Shown piece after piece: positions 16,323-24,937 of a stretch of DNA of 41,751 bases; the stretch's first letter is position 1, and every line of letters starts with the position of its first letter. The position numbers were made by a program, and so were the translations under genes. Origin of the DNA: a virus; IMG/VR virus record IMGVR_UViG_3300031963_000335, positions 1 through 41,751 of that record; one strand, written 5' to 3'. The notes beneath the pieces are model-generated. The model had not been told where the DNA came from. It searched no databases and saw only the letters and a list, made by a program, of their open reading frames with translations.

Positions 16323-18076
16323 TGGCTACGGATACCGAAGCTGGCTGGGAGAATGTTGAGGGCGCAAAGGTTGACGGCTGGGAGACCGTACGCCCCGCTA
16401 TGCGTCAACCCAGCATCTACGCTCCGCGTGAGGAGTGGGCCAAGTACCGCGCTGCTCAGCAGGCGGGCGCGGCTGCGCCAGCGCCCACGGGGCAGCTCCG
16501 TCCGCAAGTGGCACCTCTACCAAGCACTATGGAGGTGACCAAGGGCGTAGCGCAGATGCTGGCAGGCGCATTGCTGGAAACTCCGGCCACTATGGTCACT
16601 GGTGCTGTAGCCACCCCCGTTGCTGGAATTGCTGGCCTTGCCCGCACGGGGTACGACATTGCCACCGGCAAGCCGCTGGAACAAGCCCTGGAGCGCGGCG
16701 CTGCGGCTGTTGAGAGCGTACAGGGTGCGATGACCTACCAGCCCCGCACGCAGGCGGGGCAAGCATTCACCGCTATGGCGTCAGCTCCTTTTGTGGCTGC
16801 TTCCAAGGGGGCGGAGGCCGTGGGTGGTGCAGTGGGGCAGGCTGTAGGGGGTGAGCAGGGTCGCATTGCGGGTGAAGCTATCGGTGGCACCGTGCCCGAG
16901 GCTGGGTTGGCGCTGGCCGGTGGTGCGCAGGCGCTCCGCGCTCGTCCCGGACGCCCCACGGGGCCCATGCAGTTCACGCAGGAGCAAGACGCCATTAAGG
17001 CTGCGCAGCAAGCGGGCTTCCGCGCCCTGCCCAGCGAGGCACGCGGTGGGGCCACCAACATCGCAGTTGAGTCAGTGGCCAAGCAAGCTCCGCTAGTCAA
17101 GCGGTTGGTCCAGTACAATGAGGAGCGTGCCAGCCAGCTCGTACGGCAGGACCTTGGCTTGTCCCCCACCGGCAGACTGGATGAGGGAGCGCTCAGTAAC
17201 ATCCGCAATCAAGCCGGTGCGGTGTACGATCAACTACGAGCCCTGCCAGACGTTATCAACGTCCGGGCAACTGACCCCGCATGGCTCACCAAGGTGCAGG
17301 ACTTGGACTCTCGGTTCCGTAGTATCAAGCAAGCGATGCCCGCCCTGTACAAGGACGGTGGTCTTGAGCGCCTGCGTGGCTCCATGGGGAAGGTTAATAC
17401 ACTCACCCCTGAGCAGATTGTTGACATTACCAAGAACTTGCGGGACACCGCTACGCGCACCCTCAAGCGCAGCGACGCTCCCAGCGAGAGTATTGACGCG
17501 GCCTACGCCTTTAAGGAAGCTGCCAGCATGCTTGAGGACTTGTTGGAGTCCCACCTTGCGCAGACCAACCGGCAGGGGGCGCTGGAGCGGTTCCGCAACG
17601 CACGCCAGCTCTACGCCAAGACCTACGCCGTTGAGGACGCTACCAACCTCACCACCGGCAAGGTTGACCCGCAAGCTCTGCGGCGTGCGTTGGAGCGGGG
17701 TGAGCCGCTGACTGGTAACATGCGCCGGGTGGCCGAGGCCGCTGCTGCTATGCCCAGCGTAGTCCGCCGCAGTGAGGGGCTCACTACCCCGGAGGGCATG
17801 GTGCTCAGCGACTGGGCAATGGGCGCAGGTATTCCAGCGGCAATATTCAGTGGTCAGCCCGGTATTGCTGTGGGGCTTGCTGCCGGTGCTGCCGCCCGCC
17901 CAGCAGTACGCAGCATGGCCGCTGGTGAGCGCTACCAGCGCCTAATGGCGCAGCCTAGGGGGGTAGTACCCCGCGCCCCTGCCGGGGCCGCTGTACCGGG
18001 CATGGTGAGCATGGGCGTGGCCGCGCAACCCAGCAGGGAGCGTGCCCCGTTTTTGATGAGTGAGGAGACGGAATGA
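16322..18076 (+). CDS. Internal virion / ejection protein with hydrophobic Ala/Gly segments
   Basis: The ATG overlaps the previous stop (TAATG). The 584-residue product has a hydrophobic Ala/Gly/Val-rich stretch (about 78-200, with MLAGALLETPATMVTGAVAT and VGGAVGQAVGGEQ) that could insert in membranes, as expected for a protein forming an ejection channel. The middle is helical and charged (KAAQQAGFRALPSEARGGAT), and the C-terminus has a second Gly/Ala hydrophobic segment (GIPAAIFSGQPGIAVGLAAG). It is the third large ejection-type protein, analogous by position to P22 gp16. Confidence 0.55.
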   Translation: MATDTEAGWENVEGAKVDGWETVRPAMRQPSIYAPREEWAKYRAAQQAGAAAPAPTGQLRPQVAPLPSTMEVTKGVAQMLAGALLETPATMVTGAVATPVAGIAGLARTGYDIATGKPLEQALERGAAAVESVQGAMTYQPRTQAGQAFTAMASAPFVAASKGAEAVGGAVGQAVGGEQGRIAGEAIGGTVPEAGLALAGGAQALRARPGRPTGPMQFTQEQDAIKAAQQAGFRALPSEARGGATNIAVESVAKQAPLVKRLVQYNEERASQLVRQDLGLSPTGRLDEGALSNIRNQAGAVYDQLRALPDVINVRATDPAWLTKVQDLDSRFRSIKQAMPALYKDGGLERLRGSMGKVNTLTPEQIVDITKNLRDTATRTLKRSDAPSESIDAAYAFKEAASMLEDLLESHLAQTNRQGALERFRNARQLYAKTYAVEDATNLTTGKVDPQALRRALERGEPLTGNMRRVAEAAAAMPSVVRRSEGLTTPEGMVLSDWAMGAGIPAAIFSGQPGIAVGLAAGAAARPAVRSMAAGERYQRLMAQPRGVVPRAPAGAAVPGMVSMGVAAQPSRERAPFLMSEETE

Positions 18077-19242
18077 ACCTGCTACTGCTGGACGATAAGG
18101 GCAAAGCCCTGAGCCTTGCGCTACGGGCCAGTCAAGCAGGGCACACGATCAAGTGGTACGTGCCGGACACCGAGGTGGGCAACGGCTTCCGTGGTTTTGA
18201 GCGCGTGGATAACTGGGTGGCCCACGCCGCCTGGGCTGACCTAATTTTCAACTGCGGATGCGAGAAGTTTGAGGCCAAGCTGCGGCAGTTGATGCAGCGC
18301 AGCTTCCCCATCTGGAATACGCCCTGCACGCTCAAGTTTGAGGACTACGCCGCGCTGGCCCCGGCCACTGAGCAGTTTTCCAGCGTTGATGCGCTCGTCA
18401 AGCACCTGTACTCCAAGCCTGCCCGCTACGTGTTGAAGGGCGAGGACGTTGACACGTTTGAGTCCTACTCTGCCGCTGACATGCTGGCCCATGTGCGCAG
18501 CCTGCCCACTCCAGAGGGAGACTTGCTGCTGCAAGATTACGTGGAGGGCTTGCAAGCCACGGTGACCCGCCACATGGGCCGCGACGGCTGGGTTGGCCCC
18601 GTGCTGGAGGGGTTGACTCACACGGGCATCAGCCGCTGGGTGGAGGCATCCACTCTATTTGATGACACTCTCGGTACGATGACTGACCTACTGCTCCAGC
18701 GTGGACTGCGTGGCACGGCTACGGTCAAGTGCTGCATCACCCCGCAGGGGGACGCAGTAGTGTTCAAAGCCAAGTGCCGCTGGGCGATGGAGAGTACCGC
18801 ACAACCCACCAGCGACCCCGTGCAGTGGGCGCTGGACGCACTCTCCTCCAAAGATACCGCCACCTACCGCACTGAGGACATGGCTTTCTACCTCAAGCTA
18901 GAGAGCGAGGAGCCTGGAGCGCCTGTTTACGGCATAACGCGGGGCGTGGCCGTGCATGCGCAGCCAATAATGGTCCAGTTACGGCGTATGCCAGACATGA
19001 ACGCGGATGGCACCGCCATTGTTGAGCGTGATTTGTGGGTTACCGCTGGGGAGTACCCTTTTGCTGTGAGCGGCTACGGCATGTCCGCCAAGCAGGCCAT
19101 GCGCCGCGCCATGTCCACAGTTGACAAGGTGCATGTTGCAGAGACTGAGCCTGACATTGAAGATGAGTACTTTGCTGGGCTGAGCAGCAAGCTGAGCGCT
19201 GCACAGTCAGCCGGGTACCTGACTGCACTCAAGTACGAGTAA
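18073..19242 (+). CDS. ATP-grasp, PurD-like protein
   Basis: The 389-residue protein starts at an ATG overlapping the previous stop. It begins MNLLLLDDKGKALSLALRAS, the start of a PurD-like N-domain, and has ATP-grasp-type blocks (VLKGEDVDTFESYS, DLLLQDYVEGLQATVT, ATVKCCITPQGDAVVFKAK). The C-terminal block SGYGMSAKQAMRRAMSTVDKV resembles PurD's last domain. PurD joins glycine to phosphoribosylamine; ATP-grasp relatives ligate other amino or carboxyl groups. The sequence is divergent, so the substrate is open. A purine or ligase gene within virion genes is odd. Confidence 0.6.
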   Translation: MNLLLLDDKGKALSLALRASQAGHTIKWYVPDTEVGNGFRGFERVDNWVAHAAWADLIFNCGCEKFEAKLRQLMQRSFPIWNTPCTLKFEDYAALAPATEQFSSVDALVKHLYSKPARYVLKGEDVDTFESYSAADMLAHVRSLPTPEGDLLLQDYVEGLQATVTRHMGRDGWVGPVLEGLTHTGISRWVEASTLFDDTLGTMTDLLLQRGLRGTATVKCCITPQGDAVVFKAKCRWAMESTAQPTSDPVQWALDALSSKDTATYRTEDMAFYLKLESEEPGAPVYGITRGVAVHAQPIMVQLRRMPDMNADGTAIVERDLWVTAGEYPFAVSGYGMSAKQAMRRAMSTVDKVHVAETEPDIEDEYFAGLSSKLSAAQSAGYLTALKYE

Positions 19243-19250
19243 CCGCTGCC

Positions 19251-22200
19251 ATGGACCAACAACTAGACCCGGGCTACGAAACTGGTGAAGTACCCCGTCG
19301 TCCAGACTCTCCGTTGGACGCCCCGTGGCGTCCAAGTTACATGCAGCCAGCGGCTCCAGTGCCGCAGCCCGTGGTCCGTGCGCAACCTACGCAGCAGCCC
19401 CGTCCGGCTGAAATGCGTGAGTACCGCCCCACCACTCGGGAGAGGGACGTTGCCAAGGCGCAGTCCGCACTAGAGGGGTTGGGCATGGAGCGTGCAGGGG
19501 CACGCCGCACCGCGCAGACTGTGCTGGGTGGACCACAGAGCAACCTGCCACTCGGCATTGGCTTGGCAGATATTCCCCTACTGCCCGCACTACCTTACTT
19601 TATGGAAGAGGGTTACCGCAGCACTGAGCGTGCTGCCGGAGCGCTTGAGCGGGGGCAGTACGGTACTGCGGCGCTGGAGTACCTGGGTGCCGTGGGGCAG
19701 ATGTTGCCTGGGGGCTTTGCCGCCCGTGAGGTAGCCCCTGGCGTATCCAAGGTGTTGAAGAGCGCTGGCGTTTCCATGCTCGACTCTCTGGGCGCTAACG
19801 CCGTAACTAGCCCGATGGCTAGGAGCCAGCGCGGAGTGTTTCTGCCTGAGACATTCTTCACTCCGCAGGAGAAGGCCAAGGTTTCCGCAGCACAAGAGCT
19901 TGAAGCCAAGGGCGCCTCACCCGATGAGGTGCTGGTGCAGACTGGCTTGCTCAGAGACCTTGATGGTAGCTGGGCTGTAGAACTTAGCGATGACAAGATG
20001 AAGTTCAAGGCCCTGCAAGCTGTGCAGGCTGCGCGAGCGCCCGTGGTGCAGCGCATCTCAGACATTGAGTCTGCGCTACAAGTGCGTGAGATATTGGAGC
20101 GTGGCGGCAGCATGGGCAATGCGGCACGTACCATCCGCGTGCAGACGGGACAGGACCCATCCCCCAAGGCGCTGGACCTTGCGCAGAAAAAGACTGTCGA
20201 GCAACTTGACGCCGCGCTGGAGAATGCCAACAATAGCTTGATGGCCCCCATCCGTGGGCTGAAGATGAAGGATGTTGTCGAGCACCCCGAGCTGTTTGAC
20301 CGCATCCCCGAACTGGCTGAGATGCAGGTGGATTTTCTCACTAAGTCTGAGCTCGGCGGCGCTGGCGGCCACATGGACGCCCCTGCGAATGCTATCCGCC
20401 TACAGACGCAATACATGCGCCCGGGCGAGGATTACGGGCGCAGCATCATGGCTCATGAGCTCCAGCACAGTATAGACTACCGTGCCGATAGGGACTATGG
20501 CATTTCTACCGATACAATAAAGGACGCGGGCGAGTATTGGAAAACCCGGCTTGAGGGAGATAAGGTAAACTTTGATGCTGATGCCACAGCACTCCAAGCC
20601 CGTAAGTTGATGGACAATAGTCCAGGCATGACGCCCGAGCAGGCTCTTGATGAGGTGGTTGATAGGGCTAATTATTACGGAACAGCTGAAAACTTTGGAG
20701 CTGCTGGGAGGTACAACCCCGAAAATGAAAGCACATTTGCGGAAGACGGAATACTGCGGGACGTTACGCTTAGGATAGTTAGGAATGTGCCGCTAGACTC
20801 TCTTAAGCAACGTGTAGACGCATCACAGGCTCGTATTAGGGAGTCGTACCAAAAGTCTAGAATCGCCGAACCCACCGAAACTGGCCGTTACGAGCAGTAC
20901 CTCAGCAACGTGGGCGAGACCCGTGCCCGCCTTACGCAAACGCGTTTGGACCTCACCCCGGAGGAGCGGTTGCAGATGTTCCCCATGCGGGAGCAGTTCA
21001 TGGGGTTGGACAGGCCCCCTGAGTCGCTTAAGACCGTTGAGGAGTTGACGGGCGGGCGGTACGGCAGGTCTGCTACCCCAGCCATCAGCGCCAGCATGGA
21101 GCCCCCTGCGCAGATGACGTTGCGTGAGGCCCTAGCCGACCAACCCACCACCCTGCGCACGCTGGAGAACTTGCCCGGTAAGTGGGCGATGATCCCCATG
21201 CAGGAGATACGCGACCAGCTCCGCCGCCCCGAGGTTACAAAAGCCGAGCGTGACGTGTTCGAGCGCGTGCTTGCCCGTACTGAGGGCGACAGCATCTCCG
21301 CTGAGAATCTCGTGCGCGAGGTGGGGCTGGAAACCAAAGATTTCCGCCTTACGCCCAAGGATACTGACAGTTTTGCCGATTACGGACTGCAAAGCATTGG
21401 TAGAGATGCTACGCCAGCGGACTGGACTGGGGGCATGAGTCAGCCCAACGCACAGAACGTACGTACCACTATTCACCGCAGCCCCACACCTACAGCAACG
21501 AACAATCACTTCGGTGACCCCAACTACTTCGGCCACACCAGGGCGTTTGAGGATGAAACAGGCATCCCCCATGTGGTGGAGCTACAGTCTGACCTCGTGC
21601 AGAAAGCTGGCAAGGAGCTAGCGCCTGAGGAACGCGCACGGTTGGAGAGCGCCTTCGACAGTGTAGTGGCGCAGGAAGTTGTAATAAATCCGATACTTTC
21701 GAAAAGTGGCGGAGGCAATAGTATCGAATGGGCGAGCTCTGCGGCAAATGACATTTTGCAAAATCAAGACAAGTTGCTACAAGCCAATCCAGATTTCTTA
21801 ATGCTGCTGGAGGACGACATTGCCAGCAAACTAACACCGGAGGCGTTGAACGAAGTTGGCTCTCGCGCTATTCTTGACAATGAAGGCGACTTGCTTCGGT
21901 ACATTGCAACGACACAGACTAGACCTGGGGCTGGACTACTGAATATCCATCTCGGCAGATTGCGTTTGGCGCTGGAGGAGTCGCTAAAGGATATCAGCAA
22001 CCGACTAAGTCTTTTAGGCAGCGAGCACAGCGCTAAGTTGGCGGAAGGTGGCGCAGCCACCGCGCAGCGCCCCATGTTCAAGAATTGGGAGCGCCGCTTG
22101 ATCCGCGAGGAGCTGAGCCGTGCCGCCACGCCGCAGCTTAACCCTGAGTACGAAAGTCTGCGCAACCGAGCAAAGTCTGCGCTCAAGTACGTAAAGCAGG

Positions 22201-22868
22201 TAGAGGACTCCTACGTCGAGCAAGGGTTCAACCGCACCGATAGAATGATAGCTGCCGTTACCGCCCCACATAGGAAGGACGCTGAGGAATTTGCACGGCG
22301 GGCTCTTGAGGTTGAGCAGTACAAGCCTATACCACCCGTGGTCCGTTTTGCAGACGCTGACACCGTTGCCGCCGTAGAGGGGTGGGAGCGTAAGCTAGAC
22401 ATTACCCCTGGCCAAGCCATGGATCCCGCTCTTGCCGGTACGCGTCTTCCAGGTAACAGAGCAGGCACCGCCAACGACTGGAAGTATACCGGCAACGTCC
22501 GTGTAGACGACACCGGCATGTGGGAAGCCGAACGCCTGCCCATTGATGTCAATGGTAGACAAATTGGTCCCCCCATCTGGAGTCACTCGGGTACTTCCAA
22601 CATTAGCGAGGGTGTGATCAGCCGCTTTGTTAAGCCAAGCGACAAGTTCGAGTACCCCGAGCACCAAGGTATCTACGATCGGTACAAGAAAGAGGTTACT
22701 AACTACCTCAAGTCGCTCGGAGGCAGGCAGGTTAAGGACGACAAGGGCCATAGTTGGTGGGAAGTACCCGTTGACCCCAAAAAGTCCAAACGCACTCAAC
22801 TATTCAGTATGGGTGGGGCGGTTGCGGCGGGCGGCGCTGCCACGTACAATTCGGACGAAGAACAGTGA
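19251..22868 (+). CDS. Giant polyvalent-type ejection protein with HExxH zincin-like motif
   Basis: The 1205-residue protein has a Pro-rich N-terminus (1-60), a hydrophobic segment (about 95-120) and a block with FFTPQEKAKVSAAQELEAKG and TGLLRDLDGSWAVELSDDK (residues 201-250). A metallopeptidase-like region follows: EHPELFDRIPELAEMQV (344-360), then HELQH at 402-406. The C-terminal half includes GHTRAFEDET, VVELQSDLVQ (about 765-790) and a final block IYDRYKKEVTNYLKSLGGRQ then WWEVPV. These blocks recur in large polyvalent proteins of phages, which are ejected into the host with the DNA. The protease role is inferred from the motif alone. Confidence 0.65.
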   Translation: MDQQLDPGYETGEVPRRPDSPLDAPWRPSYMQPAAPVPQPVVRAQPTQQPRPAEMREYRPTTRERDVAKAQSALEGLGMERAGARRTAQTVLGGPQSNLPLGIGLADIPLLPALPYFMEEGYRSTERAAGALERGQYGTAALEYLGAVGQMLPGGFAAREVAPGVSKVLKSAGVSMLDSLGANAVTSPMARSQRGVFLPETFFTPQEKAKVSAAQELEAKGASPDEVLVQTGLLRDLDGSWAVELSDDKMKFKALQAVQAARAPVVQRISDIESALQVREILERGGSMGNAARTIRVQTGQDPSPKALDLAQKKTVEQLDAALENANNSLMAPIRGLKMKDVVEHPELFDRIPELAEMQVDFLTKSELGGAGGHMDAPANAIRLQTQYMRPGEDYGRSIMAHELQHSIDYRADRDYGISTDTIKDAGEYWKTRLEGDKVNFDADATALQARKLMDNSPGMTPEQALDEVVDRANYYGTAENFGAAGRYNPENESTFAEDGILRDVTLRIVRNVPLDSLKQRVDASQARIRESYQKSRIAEPTETGRYEQYLSNVGETRARLTQTRLDLTPEERLQMFPMREQFMGLDRPPESLKTVEELTGGRYGRSATPAISASMEPPAQMTLREALADQPTTLRTLENLPGKWAMIPMQEIRDQLRRPEVTKAERDVFERVLARTEGDSISAENLVREVGLETKDFRLTPKDTDSFADYGLQSIGRDATPADWTGGMSQPNAQNVRTTIHRSPTPTATNNHFGDPNYFGHTRAFEDETGIPHVVELQSDLVQKAGKELAPEERARLESAFDSVVAQEVVINPILSKSGGGNSIEWASSAANDILQNQDKLLQANPDFLMLLEDDIASKLTPEALNEVGSRAILDNEGDLLRYIATTQTRPGAGLLNIHLGRLRLALEESLKDISNRLSLLGSEHSAKLAEGGAATAQRPMFKNWERRLIREELSRAATPQLNPEYESLRNRAKSALKYVKQVEDSYVEQGFNRTDRMIAAVTAPHRKDAEEFARRALEVEQYKPIPPVVRFADADTVAAVEGWERKLDITPGQAMDPALAGTRLPGNRAGTANDWKYTGNVRVDDTGMWEAERLPIDVNGRQIGPPIWSHSGTSNISEGVISRFVKPSDKFEYPEHQGIYDRYKKEVTNYLKSLGGRQVKDDKGHSWWEVPVDPKKSKRTQLFSMGGAVAAGGAATYNSDEEQ

Positions 22869-23233
22869 TGGAGCTCTCCCCGATGACGGACTACAGCGGC
22901 ACAGAACGGCGCCAGTCGGCCCTGACCGAGGACAAGGTGGCACTGATGATTGAGAAGACCGTCAGCGCGGCCCTCAAGTCTCACGAACAGCATTTGACTG
23001 CGCACATGGACAAGCAGTTTGCCATGCTCAAGCACACGTTCTCGGAGGCATTCCCCGGGGGCGATCCGCACGGGCACCGTCTAGCCCACGAGAAGGCCAT
23101 TGCCAACGCATCGTGGTGGGACAAGGCCAAGAGCGATGCGTTTTCGAAAGTCACGGCGGCTGGCCTATGGGCCATCGTGGTGTTTCTGTGCGTGGCCGCG
23201 TGGGAGCACATCAAGTCAGAGGCGCGTAAATGA
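22868..23233 (+). CDS. Single-span membrane protein of lysis cassette
   Basis: The ATG overlaps the preceding stop; a GTG one codon earlier and an ATG five codons later are alternatives. The 121-residue product has a soluble charged N-terminal part (1-90) and one membrane segment (95-112, VTAAGLWAIVVFLCVAAW) near the C-terminus. Its place before the holin suggests an accessory lysis protein, such as a pinholin-like or antiholin protein, but no specific family is recognised. The stop overlaps the holin ATG. Confidence 0.65.
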   Translation: MELSPMTDYSGTERRQSALTEDKVALMIEKTVSAALKSHEQHLTAHMDKQFAMLKHTFSEAFPGGDPHGHRLAHEKAIANASWWDKAKSDAFSKVTAAGLWAIVVFLCVAAWEHIKSEARK

Positions 23234-23631
23234 ACCCACTCATCCTCGGGCCGATCCTTGAGGTCGGAAAAACGCTGCTGGACCGTTTCATCCCTGATCC
23301 GGAGAAGAAACGCGAAGCGGAGATGGAATTGGTCCGCATGGCCGCCGAAGGCGAGCTGAAGCAGACCATCGCGCAGCTTGAGATCAACGCCCGCGAGGCT
23401 CAACACCCAAGCCTGTTTGTGGCTGGGGGGCGACCGCTGTTTATGTGGACTGGCGGCTTAGGCTTTGCTTATGCCACGATTGTTCAGCCGGTGCTGACGT
23501 GGGTGGCTAGGATTAAAGGCTGGCCGGAACCCCCGGACGTGAACATCGACCTTTTATGGGTTGTAGTCACCGGCCTGCTTGGCATCGGAGGGTACAGGAC
23601 GATGGAGAAGTTCAAGGGGGTGACCAAGTGA
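23230..23631 (+). CDS. Holin, GTA_holin_3TM type
   Basis: The 133-residue protein has an N-terminal amphipathic or hydrophobic helix (3-21), a charged helical linker (22-58) and two clear membrane segments (about 69-91 and 107-121), ending in a basic tail (RTMEKFKGVTK). This is the layout of the three-TM GTA-type holins (PF11351), including the PDPEKKREAEMELVRM block. It sits between a membrane protein and an endolysin and overlaps both by 4 bases. The holin permeabilises the inner membrane at lysis. Confidence 0.8.
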   Translation: MNPLILGPILEVGKTLLDRFIPDPEKKREAEMELVRMAAEGELKQTIAQLEINAREAQHPSLFVAGGRPLFMWTGGLGFAYATIVQPVLTWVARIKGWPEPPDVNIDLLWVVVTGLLGIGGYRTMEKFKGVTK

Positions 23632-23990
23632 ACTGGTCCGACTACCCCAACTTCACGGAAGCTGAGTTCCGCTGCCGGCACTGCGGCAAGCAGGAAATGC
23701 GGCCCGAGTTTATGGGTCGATTGCAGGCGCTGCGGGATGTCTACCGCAAGCCGATGACGATTACCTCGGGCTATCGTTGTCCGGATCACCCGGTGGAGAA
23801 GGCCAAGGCCGAGCCGGGGATGCACTCTACCGGCTTGGCCTGCGATGTCGGCGTGCAGGGCGCCGATGCCCACGAGCTGCTTCGCCTGGCGATGCACCTG
23901 GGCTTTACGGGTATCGGGGTGCAGCAAAAGGGCTCCGGACGCTTCGTACATCTGGACCTGCGCAGCGCCCCCACAGTGTGGAGCTACTAG
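23628..23990 (+). CDS. Endolysin, peptidase M15 family
   Basis: I place the start at a GTG overlapping the holin stop, giving 120 residues; a longer in-frame start inside the holin gene is unlikely. The product shows the M15 carboxypeptidase pattern: FRCRHCGKQEM with paired Cys, TITSGYRCPDHP, the catalytic-zinc motif HSTGLACD (HxxGxAxD, about 66-73) and FVHLDL near the end. The family cleaves D-Ala or L-Ala-D-Glu bonds in peptidoglycan peptides. It ends the rightward late operon. The next gene is convergent 31 bases on, and no strong terminator is visible in the gap. Confidence 0.85.
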   Translation: MNWSDYPNFTEAEFRCRHCGKQEMRPEFMGRLQALRDVYRKPMTITSGYRCPDHPVEKAKAEPGMHSTGLACDVGVQGADAHELLRLAMHLGFTGIGVQQKGSGRFVHLDLRSAPTVWSY

Positions 23991-24021
23991 CCACGCGGCA
24001 GGTAGTGCCCCGCCAGAGCTA

Positions 24022-24537
24022 TCAGACGCCCCCGGGCTGCGTTTTTACAGGTGGGGTGGGGCTAGGGTAGCGGGGGCGGTACCACGCAGCCCAGGACGCG
24101 TCCTTTGGCACCCGGATGCAAGTGCCCACACAGGGCACCATATCGCTCTCCTTGTCTCCAAACATTAGGCTTTGGGACAAGTCAATGTCAAAGTCTCGGG
24201 CGGCACGCTCAAATAGCTCAGTGCCGGGTTTGCGGCAGGCGCAGCCAGCGTCCGGCGTGTGGGGGCAGTAGTACGTAGCGGTGATGTACACCCCATGCTG
24301 CGCCAGTAAGTCTAGCATCCGCCGCTGAACGGCCACGTACTGCGGCTTAGTGATGCGCCAGCGTCCTATCCCACTCTGGTTGGTAACCACAATCAACAGG
24401 TAGCCGCACTCAATCAAGTTACGCAAAGCTCTAACGACCCCAGGCAGTAGCTCGACTTGCGTGGGGTCGTTGATGTAGGGGACGTCCTTTATCAGGGTTC
24501 CGTCCCTGTCAAGAAACGCTGCTCGGTACTCCGGCAC
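24022..24537 (-). CDS. gmhB: D-glycero-D-manno-heptose 1,7-bisphosphate phosphatase
   Basis: The 171-residue HAD-superfamily protein starts at a GTG inside the end of the previous gene. It shows DxD in FLDRDGT (D10 and D12), motif II TNQSG (52-56), the GmhB zinc loop with Cys91, His93, Cys99 and Cys101 (YYCPHTPDAGCACRKP), Lys103, and motif IV GDKESD (127-132). In the pathway it removes the C7 phosphate of heptose 1,7-bisphosphate, leaving the 1-phosphate. The zinc loop separates it from the related histidinol phosphatase, though that activity remains possible. It is the last gene of a four-gene operon. Confidence 0.85.
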   Translation of the reverse strand: MPEYRAAFLDRDGTLIKDVPYINDPTQVELLPGVVRALRNLIECGYLLIVVTNQSGIGRWRITKPQYVAVQRRMLDLLAQHGVYITATYYCPHTPDAGCACRKPGTELFERAARDFDIDLSQSLMFGDKESDMVPCVGTCIRVPKDASWAAWYRPRYPSPTPPVKTQPGGV

Positions 24538-24937
24538 GGATACGCTGCTCGATTAGTGTGGTGCTAATGCCGGGTAGACGTGGCAGCGCGGTGATTGCCA
24601 CCCCCCGCTCCAGCATCCACTGACCTTCCGCTGAGTGTACGATGTCGCATTCGCTGTCCTTGACGTACATGTCGGGCACGGTGCCTAGTGTAGCCCAAAG
24701 TTCAACGGGGGTGGGGCCATCAAACACATGCACGTGAGTGACGCAGCGGAGTGCCTCTAGCATCTTGCGGCGGTACACCAGGGGAGTGATGGGGCGATGC
24801 ACCCCCTTCAATGCTGAGATGCTTGCATCACTGTTGAGAAACACTGTCAGCGTTCCCAAGGAGGCCGCGTGCTGCAAGAAGGTAACGTGCCCCGCGTGCA
24901 GCAGGTCAAAGCAGCCGTTAGTCCAAACTCTCTTCAT
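24509..24937 (-). CDS. hldC: Heptose-1-phosphate adenylyltransferase
   Basis: I choose the ATG preceded by GGGGGA, giving 142 residues; an upstream in-frame start lies further into the preceding gene. The protein matches the C-terminal nucleotidyltransferase domain of HldE: TNGCFDLLHAGHV with the HxGH motif (14-17), FLNSDASISALKG, RPITPLVYRRKMLEAL and ISTTLIEQRIR (124-134). This domain makes ADP-heptose from ATP and heptose 1-phosphate. In many bacteria it is fused to the kinase; here it is separate. It overlaps the isomerase gene by 20 bases. Confidence 0.85.
   Translation of the reverse strand: MKRVWTNGCFDLLHAGHVTFLQHAASLGTLTVFLNSDASISALKGVHRPITPLVYRRKMLEALRCVTHVHVFDGPTPVELWATLGTVPDMYVKDSECDIVHSAEGQWMLERGVAITALPRLPGISTTLIEQRIRAGVPSSVS

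Noticed and set aside
18073-19242. PurD-like gene as evidence for a phage purine pathway
   Set aside because: It is the only purine-type gene in the window and is divergent, so a pathway claim is not supported.
23991-24021. Bidirectional terminator between the convergent lysis and heptose genes
   Set aside because: Only bulged or 4-base stems can be drawn there. A TTTTT run at about 24041 follows a weak ACGC/GCGT stem and lies inside gmhB.
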